42,532 bases of DNA from Aliivibrio fischeri (lineage in GTDB: Bacteria; Pseudomonadota; Gammaproteobacteria; Enterobacterales; Vibrionaceae), in contig NZ_WOBR01000012.1 in NCBI RefSeq assembly GCF_009727955.1, positions 62,570 through 105,101 of the forward strand, given 5' to 3'. The notes below the pieces were generated by a model that saw only the letters and a program-made list of their open reading frames with translations, did no database searches and was not told the DNA's origin. The position numbers and the translations under genes are program-made. Of this stretch, positions 1 to 8,254 are shown piece after piece (within the stretch, counting starts at the first letter, position 1; each line of letters begins with the position of its first letter).

Positions 1-782
1 CCCATCCAACTACTGACATCAAATGTGGCGGTGATATTATTACCATCTACATCGATCTTCGGGCGAGAAAAATTAGCGTCTTGCATTTCATCTGACGGGC
101 CATCCACCAAAACATCAGGCGTTATCCATCCCATTTTTTTGCTTGCTGTCACCTGAAGCTGCATTTTTGTGGCATCCCACACTGCTTTTACATCACTGAT
201 CAGTGCAGACGCTTTTGGAACCTGACTTAACCCTTGGGCGTAAACGTGCATCGCTTCTTTAGAAAGCGTTAAATCGGTAGGAGTGAAGGTAAGTTCGAAT
301 GGGTAGTCAGTCAGTACACAAATAGTGGTGCAAGATGACAGGGTGAGATCAGCCTTAAAGGTAACAGGCTTATTGAGATCATCAATGTGAAGTGTCATAG
401 GGAAAATCACACTTCCCTTATACCCTAAGGTTTCAATACCAAGTAGATCGAAGCGTTTCGGATACGGCCAATACCAATCGATACTACGAATATTTTGAGA
501 ATCCTCCCAAGTCATGCTCGGGGCAATACCACCTTCTCCAGGGCTTCTCCAATAGGTTTTCCAATCACCGGCTAAGCGAACCTCTAGAAACCCAGCAACG
601 GTTTGATCGACTTTATTGATTTGCCCGGTAAGAACAAAGCGAGTTTCAATCGGAGTGTGATTCTGGTTTTTAAGCCACCCAGTATGTGGGGTTTCGGCTT
701 GAGCAACGGATATAAATGCGCTGCACAACATCGCGAATAGCCCAAATAGGACCATACGTGTTGTCATTACTGATTTTTGCAT
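1..782 (-). CDS. ScsB/DsbD-like periplasmic thiol-redox protein, N-terminal part (runs off the left edge)
   Basis: Read on the minus strand from an ATG at 782 preceded by AAGGA at good spacing; the frame stays open for about 260 codons to base 1, so the C-terminal part is outside the window. The protein opens with a signal peptide ending near VAQA. What follows has the features of the DsbD N-terminal (DsbD_N) domain as found in ScsB proteins: the motif WKTYWRSPGEGGIAPSMTW and later the cysteine pair in SSCTTIC, which would be the thiol-exchange pair. Full ScsB/DsbD proteins continue into a membrane electron-transfer domain, which I cannot see. ScsB-type proteins pass reductant to periplasmic partners and are linked to copper tolerance. 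The two genes upstream on the same strand, one His-rich, suit a metal-stress role. DsbD itself is the main alternative. Confidence 0.75.
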   Translation of the reverse strand, partial: MQKSVMTTRMVLFGLFAMLCSAFISVAQAETPHTGWLKNQNHTPIETRFVLTGQINKVDQTVAGFLEVRLAGDWKTYWRSPGEGGIAPSMTWEDSQNIRSIDWYWPYPKRFDLLGIETLGYKGSVIFPMTLHIDDLNKPVTFKADLTLSSCTTICVLTDYPFELTFTPTDLTLSKEAMHVYAQGLSQVPKASALISDVKAVWDATKMQLQVTASKKMGWITPDVLVDGPSDEMQDANFSRPKIDVDGNNITATFDVSSWM

Positions 783-838
783 CTGTGTTTCCTTTAAAAA
801 ATAAATATACGTCGAATGTTGTTACAACATTCGATTAT

Positions 839-1222
839 TTATTCTCTAAAAACACACAACTTGAGGTGAACCCGCCTTCCTTTATGAAGAATAGGCTCGG
901 TAAATGAAGAGGTATAGCTGAATGATAAACACAACCCAATAACGAGAAGAACCGTGAATATCTGCACAATAAGCGCATGATCGCCAACTTGATGTTGTTC
1001 GAAATGGATTAAATGTTCCGATAATTCACACTTATCACCTAACCCATTTTTGTCTTGCTGTGTTTCCGATGCTTGTTGCACAGTATCAGATACTGAGCTA
1101 TCCAACGGTAAAGAACACGAACTCAATAAACCAATATTATTCGCCGCACAGACAAAGATAACCCAACACACAAGAATGAGGGGCCATCTAAAAAAATCAT
1201 GTCTGTAAAACGCAGATTTCAT
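839..1222 (-). CDS. small membrane protein of the ScsB-like cluster, unknown function
   Basis: A 127-residue protein. I take the ATG at 1222 as start; a TTG one codon upstream is less likely. It has a hydrophobic segment near residues 13-35 (WPLILVCWVIFVCAANNIGL), a polar Ser/Gln/Glu-rich middle, a second hydrophobic stretch (HALIVQIFTVLLVIGLCLSF), and a basic tail ending VHLKLCVFRE. Two membrane segments with an exposed loop is the simplest reading. It lies 57 bases upstream of the ScsB-like start, in the same direction and downstream of a His-rich protein gene, so it is probably co-transcribed. I do not recognise a family with confidence; small membrane proteins next to copper-stress genes in Vibrionaceae look similar. 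No clear ribosome binding site is visible. Confidence 0.6.
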   Translation of the reverse strand: MKSAFYRHDFFRWPLILVCWVIFVCAANNIGLLSSCSLPLDSSVSDTVQQASETQQDKNGLGDKCELSEHLIHFEQHQVGDHALIVQIFTVLLVIGLCLSFSYTSSFTEPILHKGRRVHLKLCVFRE

Positions 1223-1305
1223 CAACTGGTTAACTACAAGAATAAGGAACGAGTGCAGTTAGGACACACGCTCCTTTAAATAGTTTCCTAGTTACCTATT
1301 TAAAT

Positions 1306-1893
1306 TTAATGAGCATGGTTATGGTGGTGATGACCACAACCGCATGTTGGTGCTGCAACCACGCTTTGTAATGGATGGAATTCCATTTTTTCTTGCAAAG
1401 CATCAGGTGTTAATGAATTTAATAGGTGCATATTCTCGATATTTACCACATTCACATCACCTAGCTCACGTTGTGTTTTTGCTACTTCAATAAACTGACG
1501 GCTTAACACTTCAGGTAACGTAAATTCACGAATTGCACACAATAAATTAGTAGCTGTATCTACTGCAATCATAGAAACAGATAAGGTGTTATCTTCAGAA
1601 AGAGAGAAATATTCATCCGGAATTGCCGATGAATTAAATTGCATTTCAAAAGCTAAATCACCAAAACTAACAACAAGTAGGCAACCGCCTTTCTCTGATG
1701 AAACTAAACCTAATTGAGCGCCGCTTTGACCTAATAATGTTTGTTCATCAGCGGTAATATTGCTAAGTCCAACATACAGTAAATTAGGTAAATCATTACG
1801 AAATAATTCAAGCATCGCACCGTCACCCTCTTGAAACGGGTGGTTTTCAAACGTTTGTCCAACTTGAAATTGTGGGGTGTTGTGTTCTGCCAT
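1306..1893 (-). CDS. protein with a Cys/His-rich metal-binding C-terminal tail, unknown function
   Basis: About 195 residues. Two ATGs lie close together (1899 and 1893). The one at 1893 sits 8 bases after AAGAAGG, while the upstream one is only 2 bases away, so I prefer 1893 (start MAEHNTPQF). The body is acidic, soluble and without a signal peptide. The tail reads CGCGHHHHNHAH: two cysteines and six histidines in the last dozen residues, a typical metal-coordinating tail (nickel, copper, zinc or cobalt cannot be told apart). It is first in a minus-strand group that continues to a small membrane protein and an ScsB-like redox protein, which suggests a metal-handling or metal-stress role. I know no named family for the body. 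Confidence 0.65.
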   Translation of the reverse strand: MAEHNTPQFQVGQTFENHPFQEGDGAMLELFRNDLPNLLYVGLSNITADEQTLLGQSGAQLGLVSSEKGGCLLVVSFGDLAFEMQFNSSAIPDEYFSLSEDNTLSVSMIAVDTATNLLCAIREFTLPEVLSRQFIEVAKTQRELGDVNVVNIENMHLLNSLTPDALQEKMEFHPLQSVVAAPTCGCGHHHHNHAH

Positions 1894-1899
1894 AATCAT

Positions 1900-2158
1900 T
1901 ACCTTCTTAATCTGTATCTCAATTTATATTGCTAAGTGTAATCCTTATTTGAAAAATGACTATCCTAGTAAAAAGCAAATCACTATTACTTATTTGTAAT
2001 AATAATCACCATTATTAATTTATTATTAAAAACATCAATAACCTCCATCTACTGAGATCAAAAAATCCATTTAAACTTTCTTAAAATCGAGAATATTCAT
2101 TCACATTTTGAATATTAACTTATACAGTACGCACAAATTATTTTTATAAATTAACATC
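1900..2158. promoter_or_regulatory. divergent intergenic region between the metal-type group and the kinase operon
   Basis: Very AT-rich, no coding potential. It must hold promoters in both directions. At 2091-2116 the block GAATATT occurs twice (2091 and 2110), and the first copy is part of the palindrome GAATATTC. A TATACA box follows at about 2121. No matched -35 at standard spacing stands out, so no promoter is assigned. Confidence 0.3.
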
Positions 2159-3484
2159 GTGCTGCTAGGTACTTCTTCAACACAAATCTTTTATCACTTG
2201 TTAGATCTGGATGATGAACAACAACAAAAAGTGCTCGATACACTTAAAGAAAATCAACCAGAAATCCATCAAGAGATCACAGCGTTATTAGGTTCTTCTC
2301 CATCAGAGCATTTTTCCGATCTGCTCGGCTTTCACGCGCAACAAACTTGTCATTTTGATTGGGATTTAAGCAATCAAACGATCGATAAGTACCAATTACG
2401 TGATGAATTGGGTCGTGGAGGAATGGGGGTTGTTTATTCTGCACATCGAGCAAATGGTACTTTTGAGCAAGAGTTGGCTATTAAGTTTATTCAGCCAAGT
2501 TTTAACAACCTACTCGATAAAAGAGCGCTATTTGAAGAAGCCCAACTTTTAGCGCGTTTAAATCACCCTTACATTGCAAAAGTGTTTGATGGCGGTGAGC
2601 ACCAAAATCTTGTTTATGTCGTAATGGAAAAAGTAATTGGTTCAACACTTAACGATTTTTTAGCTACGCATGAACTATCCAAAACACAAAAATTACATCT
2701 ATTTAGTCAGGTTTGTAAGGCTCTTGAGCACGCCCATCAACACAATGTGCTTCATGCTGATCTTAAGCCTGAAAACATATTGATTGATAAGCAACACTCT
2801 CCCAAATTAATCGACTTTAACCTTACACAAAAAGTAAAAGAGAGCACGATTGAGCCTCAACAAGGCGTGCTTGCCTTTAGTGAGCAATTTGCGAGTCCTG
2901 AACAGAAATCTGGTGGGTTTCTTACGCAACAGAGTGATATTTTTTCTCTCGGAAAAATCTTACATTTGCTATTTCCAGTAACAAATGAAAATGATGATAT
3001 TCACTGTATACAAACAAAAGCGATGCAAGAATCTTTAGATAAGCGCTATCACTCGGTTTTAGAGCTGCGATTAGATATCGAAGCGGTTATCGCTTCTCGT
3101 CCAATTAGCTTAAAACAGCATCGCCCATGCTATACATTAACGTGCTTATTAAAACGTAAACCTATTCCTTCATTTTTATGCGCATTATTAATGATTACAG
3201 GGATCGCATTTTCAAGTTTATTAGCACTTAAAAATCATCAGTTAGAGCAAGAAAAAATCGTTGCTGAAAACATGATGTATGAAGTAACGCAATTACTGTT
3301 TCACTCAAAAGGATCAAGCGTCTCTCAAGCATCGATCAATTCAATGTTAGAGCTTACTCGCCGCCGAATTTTATCTAACCCAGACTTACCAGCACATATA
3401 AAACAGCGAATGTTATTGGCCATGATGACGCCGATCCCAACAAAACAGAAATTAACGACTCATCATTTCACTAATAATAATTAA
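2159..3484 (+). CDS. membrane Ser/Thr protein kinase (PknT-like), partner of the downstream ECF sigma factor
   Basis: A 441-residue Hanks-type kinase. Residues 78-320 form the kinase domain: Gly-rich loop GRGGMGVVY (85-93), ATP-binding Lys109 in AIKFI, catalytic loop HADLKPEN (Asp201, Asn206), the metal-binding aspartate in DFN (219-221, where DFG is usual), and ASPEQ as the APE-like motif. The start region 1-75 is a soluble extension. One membrane helix at about 337-356 is followed by some 85 residues predicted to be periplasmic, the likely sensing part. Three genes follow in tight succession, the second of them an ECF sigma factor. The arrangement matches the published V. parahaemolyticus PknT/EcfP pair, in which the kinase phosphorylates and activates the sigma factor. 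The GTG start lacks a clear ribosome binding site and is uncertain; a TAA lies just upstream in frame. Confidence 0.85.
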   Translation: MLLGTSSTQIFYHLLDLDDEQQQKVLDTLKENQPEIHQEITALLGSSPSEHFSDLLGFHAQQTCHFDWDLSNQTIDKYQLRDELGRGGMGVVYSAHRANGTFEQELAIKFIQPSFNNLLDKRALFEEAQLLARLNHPYIAKVFDGGEHQNLVYVVMEKVIGSTLNDFLATHELSKTQKLHLFSQVCKALEHAHQHNVLHADLKPENILIDKQHSPKLIDFNLTQKVKESTIEPQQGVLAFSEQFASPEQKSGGFLTQQSDIFSLGKILHLLFPVTNENDDIHCIQTKAMQESLDKRYHSVLELRLDIEAVIASRPISLKQHRPCYTLTCLLKRKPIPSFLCALLMITGIAFSSLLALKNHQLEQEKIVAENMMYEVTQLLFHSKGSSVSQASINSMLELTRRRILSNPDLPAHIKQRMLLAMMTPIPTKQKLTTHHFTNNN

Positions 3485-3513
3485 ATTCTCGTTTAGAAAA
3501 GGACATTCATAAT

Positions 3514-4941
3514 ATGAAAAACAAACCGTTTTCAGCCCTTTTATTAATGCTATTTCTAGGTACTCCTTCTGTTGCTCATGCAGAAATAAAAACGGGATAT
3601 TTCATCGACTCGCCAGTTACCGGTCTTTATTACCAAACAAGCTCACAACTGTCAGGAACAACAAATAAAGGCGCTTTTGAGTATCGAACGGGTGATGTGG
3701 TACGTTTTTTCTTAGGTACTGATGAAAATGGTTATCTTATTAGTACATTATCGGGCCAAGAGGTGGTTACCCCAACGTTAGCCACCACTACACCAAGTAA
3801 AAGCATTAATTTAACTCGGTTATTGCTCTCTCTTGATAGTTCACCAAACAACCGAGATGAAATCACTCTAGCAAGTAAGATGCTTTCTAACGTGGATTTT
3901 CAACAACGACTTAAGCAAATCGATCTCAATGTATTAGACAGTTCTTCTAAAGAGCTAAATATTGATCTTGTTTCAGTAAAAGAAGCTGTTGAGCACTTAA
4001 ATCTAAGCCAGCAATACATCGAAGATAATTTCACTTCCGATGACATTATTTATGAGCCAGTCAATAAACATCTAAAACACATCATCATTAAGAAAAAAGA
4101 CTGGCAAGGTCGAATGTGTGCTTACGACATTAAATATCAGCATCACCCAAGATATCGCCCTTCTTTTGGCAATATGGAATACACAGTGACTGATACTCAC
4201 CTTATCCAATACCCAAGCGCTGGTGATTACTTTAATGGATGCGAATTAGATACCAGTCATCCTGTGATTGCAGACAAAAGCCCTATCTCTGAATTTGAAG
4301 GCTTTGGTGGAATGATCGGATGTGCAGCAACAGGTTGCACTCGTAATGATCTTAATGGTTTTACGTTAGACGATTATAACGACGAAGGTGACTGGAAATA
4401 CCGAACCATTGCGATGAATTTTGATCCAGAAACGGAATTAATGATGGAGAAGATTCAAGGATTAGGCCCTAACGAACACGTACGCCATCAAAATAGAGGT
4501 GAACAAATTGCTTTTATTTATCCAATAGATAAAGAAGAAAAAATCCCTTTTGAAGGTATATGGCAACAAACGCAATACCACGGTCAAAAAATCGAAAAAC
4601 ACTGTTTATTAGTCAAGAATCATCAAGTTCTTAAACACCCAAAAACAGGTAAAACCTGCTCAAAAAATGAAGAACAGTACACATTAAATGTGACGAAAGA
4701 CTATGCCGATATGTGGTGGGTAAACAATAAAGACAACAGTGCTCAACTAGAGCAAATGAACCTATTGGTTCGTTGGTATCTCAATGGAAATCAGGTTCAA
4801 CATACAACATGGGAGTATTTACCTGCCGGTAGAGATTGGAAGCAAGGGGTACTCTATCGCTATCGACAAACACTTCAACGCCAACCAAATGGTATTGAAA
4901 CTATGGATACATTTTCTGTCTCTGAATTTAGCAAAATATAA
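3514..4941 (+). CDS. secreted protein of the kinase/sigma operon, unknown function
   Basis: A 475-residue protein whose ATG follows AAAGGA at suitable spacing. A signal peptide (residues 1-23, ending VAHA) predicts export. The first mature segment (SPVTGLYY, then SGTTNKGAFEY, then GDVVRFFLG) resembles the short N-terminal module of many gammaproteobacterial envelope proteins. The rest has scattered cysteines (for example CAYDI, GCEL, GCAATGC, HCLL, TCSKN) that could form disulfides, and C-terminal beta-type segments. It begins 29 bases after the kinase stop and ends 11 bases before the sigma gene, so it is almost surely co-transcribed. I do not recognise a named family. A place between a kinase with a periplasmic tail and its sigma factor suggests a periplasmic sensor, ligand binder or output protein; this is inference from position only. 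Confidence 0.75.
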   Translation: MKNKPFSALLLMLFLGTPSVAHAEIKTGYFIDSPVTGLYYQTSSQLSGTTNKGAFEYRTGDVVRFFLGTDENGYLISTLSGQEVVTPTLATTTPSKSINLTRLLLSLDSSPNNRDEITLASKMLSNVDFQQRLKQIDLNVLDSSSKELNIDLVSVKEAVEHLNLSQQYIEDNFTSDDIIYEPVNKHLKHIIIKKKDWQGRMCAYDIKYQHHPRYRPSFGNMEYTVTDTHLIQYPSAGDYFNGCELDTSHPVIADKSPISEFEGFGGMIGCAATGCTRNDLNGFTLDDYNDEGDWKYRTIAMNFDPETELMMEKIQGLGPNEHVRHQNRGEQIAFIYPIDKEEKIPFEGIWQQTQYHGQKIEKHCLLVKNHQVLKHPKTGKTCSKNEEQYTLNVTKDYADMWWVNNKDNSAQLEQMNLLVRWYLNGNQVQHTTWEYLPAGRDWKQGVLYRYRQTLQRQPNGIETMDTFSVSEFSKI

Positions 4942-4952
4942 CGGAATTAGTC

Positions 4953-5519
4953 ATGAAAACGACAACAGAACTGACACGCATTATTCAAGATTGGCAAGCA
5001 GGAAATAAACAAGCTGAAAACCAGTTATATCAATTCGCTTATTTACAACTCAGACATATCGCTCAAGAAGAGCGAAAACGTAACGCTGAAAAATTCGGCC
5101 AACATAATGATGTTCTGGCTGACAGTGTAAATAGTACAACCGCTTTGATTCACGACGCTTACCTTAAGCTTTCAAATTCAGAGCTAAGTGATGTAAAAAC
5201 CAAACGCGATTTCTTTTTAATGGCAACCAAAGTAATGCGTCAAATTTTGATTGATAACGCTCGCTCGCAACAAGCTCAAAAGCGTCAGGCGTTAACCTCA
5301 ATTCAAGATGATAATGATAAATTTGAACAATTAATCATTATGGATAAAGCACTTGATAACTTTAGTGTTCGCTATCCCCGCCAATCCAATGCCCTAAAAT
5401 TAAAATATCTTATGGGTATGAAGAACAATGAAATTTGCCAACTTTTAGAATGCAGCTCAAGCCTGATAGAGAAAGATTTAAAATTCTCTCGCAGTTGGCT
5501 TCAAACTCGTATGATGTAA
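4953..5519 (+). CDS. ECF sigma factor of the kinase-linked (ECF43-like, EcfP-type) group
   Basis: A 188-residue protein. Region 2 covers about 20-115, with TTALIHDAYLKL (62-73) and FFLMATKVMRQILIDNAR; region 4 is the C-terminal 60 residues (QSNALKLKYLMGMKNNEICQLLEC). Where most ECF factors have an acidic patch (D-A-E-D type) that contacts RNA polymerase, this one has Ser61-Thr62-Thr63-Ala64-Leu65. In the published V. parahaemolyticus EcfP, phosphorylation of Thr63 by PknT supplies the missing negative charge. Thr63 is at the same number here, and the kinase gene is two genes upstream. No anti-sigma gene is visible. Spacing is 11 bases from the gene before and 6 to the gene after. Regulation by phosphorylation is inferred by homology. 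Confidence 0.88.
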   Translation: MKTTTELTRIIQDWQAGNKQAENQLYQFAYLQLRHIAQEERKRNAEKFGQHNDVLADSVNSTTALIHDAYLKLSNSELSDVKTKRDFFLMATKVMRQILIDNARSQQAQKRQALTSIQDDNDKFEQLIIMDKALDNFSVRYPRQSNALKLKYLMGMKNNEICQLLECSSSLIEKDLKFSRSWLQTRMM

Positions 5520-5525
5520 TTACTA

Positions 5526-7094
5526 ATGAAAAAAAAAGCACTCATTCTATTATCAATAAGTACTATTGCTTTAAGTGGTATCTGGTTACGCTCTGCTATT
5601 TCGTCACCATCAGAACACGCCGTGATAGCAGAACCAATTCCATTACCAACAATACAAAACACGCCATCTCGTGAGGCATTTTTATCTAGCTTTCATAAAG
5701 AAAAAGTATCATTAAATACCGTATCTAAAAAGGATCGCGATAATGATAAAAATGCAGAGCATTCACAAAAAACAGAGACCAAGAAAGCCTCCTCTAAAGT
5801 GAGTGAAGGAAGTGATTTAGGATATAACGCAGATAAGGTACAAAGCCTCCCACAATTGAGCTCAACTCAAAAAGCAGGAAGCGTTGGTAACCAAAAACCC
5901 AAAGTGGATAATGACATACAGCAGCAGTTACAGACCATGATGTATGCATGGAATCTAACCCAATCCACACCGGTAAATTATTCATTTAATATCAACGGCC
6001 TTTTTTATGATGAAGAGCATGACTTTATCACCACGAGAGTGCGCTTCTCTTATCCTGGACTTTCTTTGATCAATAAAGGAGAGCTAACCTTAGCAGGTTC
6101 TCCTATCGAAAGTGATAAACCAATTCAATTCATTATTTCAGCAAAAGATGACTATCATGGAAATGAAGAAAGTGCATGGACTCATGTAAGCTTTGATTTA
6201 CCCTCGACAGAAGAATCAAACACTAACATTGAACATCCATTAATTGGACATACCCTTTATAGATTAGAAACAACAAATCATTTTGCTGGTCATAATTATG
6301 ATTATGAAGTTGTTTATTGTGAGGCATTTAAGTTCATTAATAACCTCGCTTATTATGCTACTTCAACCAATAAAAGAACCTGCCCTACCGAGGAATCATT
6401 ATCCGAAATTGGTACCTACGCTATTGATGACAAACACCTCATTGTAACAAGCAGCTATTCTGCTTTTGATGCAGAGCAACGTTGGAAAATACTGCATTCC
6501 TATGAATCTAGTTTTAATAAAGGTGAAAGCCTACTTACTACGATTCATAATGGAAAAGAGTTTGAAACCTATACAATATTAAAAAATAAACGAGCAATGG
6601 AGTCTCGTTTAAATGTCGTTACTGGGCAGACCCCTTATCAAATGGAAAAATTTGAATATTTCTTCCCTACAGACAAACAAGGAAACTACATTAAAGGCAC
6701 AGCGGGAATGTATATGATGGACTCTAGGTTGGTTAATCCAAACTGGTTCGAGCTAGATTCTGATCTCAATATTCATTCGGATACGCATAATATGACGTGT
6801 GATTTTGTTGTCGCTTTTTATCAAAGCTCAACCATGGGCGGACAAGGAGCAAGTGGTATAAGTATAACGTCGAGTTCCGTAGCTCCTAACTATATAGATC
6901 CATTAGAATGCGAAGAAAGAATTAACCCAAATAATGGTAAACGTTATGCGTATCTTGACTTAGATTACTCAACTTATGATGAGTTTGTTGATGGTGGGAT
7001 CTATAGTTACATTTTAAAACCCAAACCGGAATATGCTCATTTAGTGGAAGAGTTTAAAGTTAACCTAATCTATCACGCACCAAATTTAAGTTAA
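5526..7094 (+). CDS. membrane-anchored or secreted periplasmic protein with an Ig-like domain, last gene of the kinase/sigma operon
   Basis: A 522-residue protein beginning 6 bases after the sigma factor stop. Residues 5-24 form a hydrophobic signal or anchor with no lipobox cysteine. Residues 25-130 are polar and probably disordered, rich in Lys/Asp/Ser. Residues 131-226 form a domain (QTMMYAWNL, then NINGLFYDEEHD, PGLSL, LAGSPI, FIISAKDD) that matches, block for block, residues 410-507 of the 923-residue lipoprotein at 8255-11026; such blocks are typical of cadherin/putative-Ig repeats. The C-terminal 290 residues carry several cysteines and beta-type segments and match nothing I know. The context suggests a periplasmic component of the kinase-sigma pathway, either in sensing or in output. 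No enzymatic motif is seen. Confidence 0.75.
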   Translation: MKKKALILLSISTIALSGIWLRSAISSPSEHAVIAEPIPLPTIQNTPSREAFLSSFHKEKVSLNTVSKKDRDNDKNAEHSQKTETKKASSKVSEGSDLGYNADKVQSLPQLSSTQKAGSVGNQKPKVDNDIQQQLQTMMYAWNLTQSTPVNYSFNINGLFYDEEHDFITTRVRFSYPGLSLINKGELTLAGSPIESDKPIQFIISAKDDYHGNEESAWTHVSFDLPSTEESNTNIEHPLIGHTLYRLETTNHFAGHNYDYEVVYCEAFKFINNLAYYATSTNKRTCPTEESLSEIGTYAIDDKHLIVTSSYSAFDAEQRWKILHSYESSFNKGESLLTTIHNGKEFETYTILKNKRAMESRLNVVTGQTPYQMEKFEYFFPTDKQGNYIKGTAGMYMMDSRLVNPNWFELDSDLNIHSDTHNMTCDFVVAFYQSSTMGGQGASGISITSSSVAPNYIDPLECEERINPNNGKRYAYLDLDYSTYDEFVDGGIYSYILKPKPEYAHLVEEFKVNLIYHAPNLS

Positions 7095-7113
7095 AAAAAT
7101 CATAGTGATAAAA

Positions 7114-7147
7114 CAAAAAAAGAGCGAAATGTGTCACTCTTTTTTTG
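7114..7147. terminator. bidirectional intrinsic terminator between convergent genes
   Basis: AAAAAGAG and CTCTTTTT arms, with an inner GA/TC extension across one mismatch, flanked by A and T runs. It lies between the convergent genes ending at 7094 (plus) and 7164 (minus) and can serve both. Confidence 0.7.
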
Positions 7148-7163
7148 TTTGGCCTACTATAGG

Positions 7164-8027
7164 CTAAAAACTCCAAAGTGCCTGTAAACCTGTACTGAAT
7201 GTATGAGTATCTGCCTCTGGTAAGGTTGCATAACCACTCTTCATTTCACGCTCTGTACAAACCCCATCAACCATGGTGACACACATTTCAACCTGCACCG
7301 CTTGCTTGTCTGTCTCAAAACGTTTTTCATAACCTAGCATCGCATACCAACCAAGGTGTAGCCCTTTCATTACTTCGTAACTAATGGTCCCTTCGATTGA
7401 TGCTCTCATCCCAAAGTCATTAAATGTATTATCTTCAAATTTAGTATTTTGAGTTACGCTATAGACGGGTACACCTAATACAGCGCGTCCACTCACTTTC
7501 CATTTCTTATCACTAAACAGTAAGCCATTATCGTAAGCCACACCCAAATCAACAAAAATATCGGTCGAGGTTTCTTCCCATGTGCCATAAAACGCTTTAT
7601 TGGTGAATCCATTATGGTTTTTCATACCGTAGCGAGTATACGTTTGATAAGTAAGTGCCGGACCACCGATAACTCGCCACTCATCAGTAAGTTTGTAGTG
7701 CAGTTGAATGTTGGTCGCCGTTTTTAAATATTCAAACTTATTGGTTTGCATTAATTGACCATAATACTTCCAATCTTCTTGCGCACTTTGAGGAGAAAAT
7801 GAAGCCAAGGCATCAATAGAAAAATCAAATTTATCGTTAATGTAATACAAGCCACCACTGTTCAAAACAGGGTTTGTGATCGTCACTTTAGATTGCGTTC
7901 CACCATAATATTCTTGATACGTTACGTTCTCTAAACCAAACGTAAAGTAAGAATACCCATAGTTTTTATCTCCCTCATGCGCCATTGCAAAACACGGCAA
8001 TAAACCTAACCAGTATATTTTTTTCAT
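7164..8027 (-). CDS. outer-membrane beta-barrel protein, unknown function
   Basis: A 287-residue protein; the ATG at 8027 follows AGGGA at good spacing. The signal peptide MKKIYWLGLLPCFAMA is followed by HEGDKNYGYSYFTFGLENVTYQEYYGG. Alternating hydrophobic/aromatic beta strands run throughout, and the chain ends in an aromatic residue (GLQALWSF), the usual BAM recognition signal. Two cysteines late in the chain (EMCVTM and GVCTER) may form a loop disulfide. It is monocistronic and convergent with the kinase/sigma operon, and it shares an upstream region with the divergent lipoprotein gene at 8255. No specific porin or enzyme family is recognised. Proximity suggests, but does not show, that it belongs to the same envelope regulon. 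Confidence 0.75.
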   Translation of the reverse strand: MKKIYWLGLLPCFAMAHEGDKNYGYSYFTFGLENVTYQEYYGGTQSKVTITNPVLNSGGLYYINDKFDFSIDALASFSPQSAQEDWKYYGQLMQTNKFEYLKTATNIQLHYKLTDEWRVIGGPALTYQTYTRYGMKNHNGFTNKAFYGTWEETSTDIFVDLGVAYDNGLLFSDKKWKVSGRAVLGVPVYSVTQNTKFEDNTFNDFGMRASIEGTISYEVMKGLHLGWYAMLGYEKRFETDKQAVQVEMCVTMVDGVCTEREMKSGYATLPEADTHTFSTGLQALWSF

Positions 8028-8254
8028 TTTTCGTCCCTAGATGTATTTTTCGGTGCGAAATATGAGTGATTCATTCCAAAAAACCAATAGTACTATTGAT
8101 AAAAAAATAAAATAAATTTTACGGTTTTTTTCCTATTTTCCGTGTCTTGTTTTGTTTTTTGAACCGGCGTAAAAGTGTCGCACTTTTGAGTTTTACAAAT
8201 AAATAAACACTTATTGAGGGAAAGGCTACCCTCATCAAAAAGGATTGAGACAGA
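8028..8254. promoter_or_regulatory. divergent regulatory region with two inverted repeats upstream of the lipoprotein gene
   Basis: An AT-rich spacer between the divergent beta-barrel and lipoprotein genes. It holds a perfect inverted repeat AAAAGTG-TCG-CACTTTT (8171-8187) and a second one, TGAGGG ... CCCTCA (8215-8220 / 8229-8234), just before the lipoprotein ribosome binding site (AAGGA near 8240). The first may be an operator. The second would form a small hairpin in the 5' leader and could affect translation. No clear promoter was identified. Confidence 0.4.

Noticed and set aside
8161-8187. GAACC followed by GTCG as an ECF-type promoter upstream of the lipoprotein
   Set aside because: The spacing is about 11 bases, too short for an ECF promoter (about 16-17), and GTC belongs to the inverted repeat.
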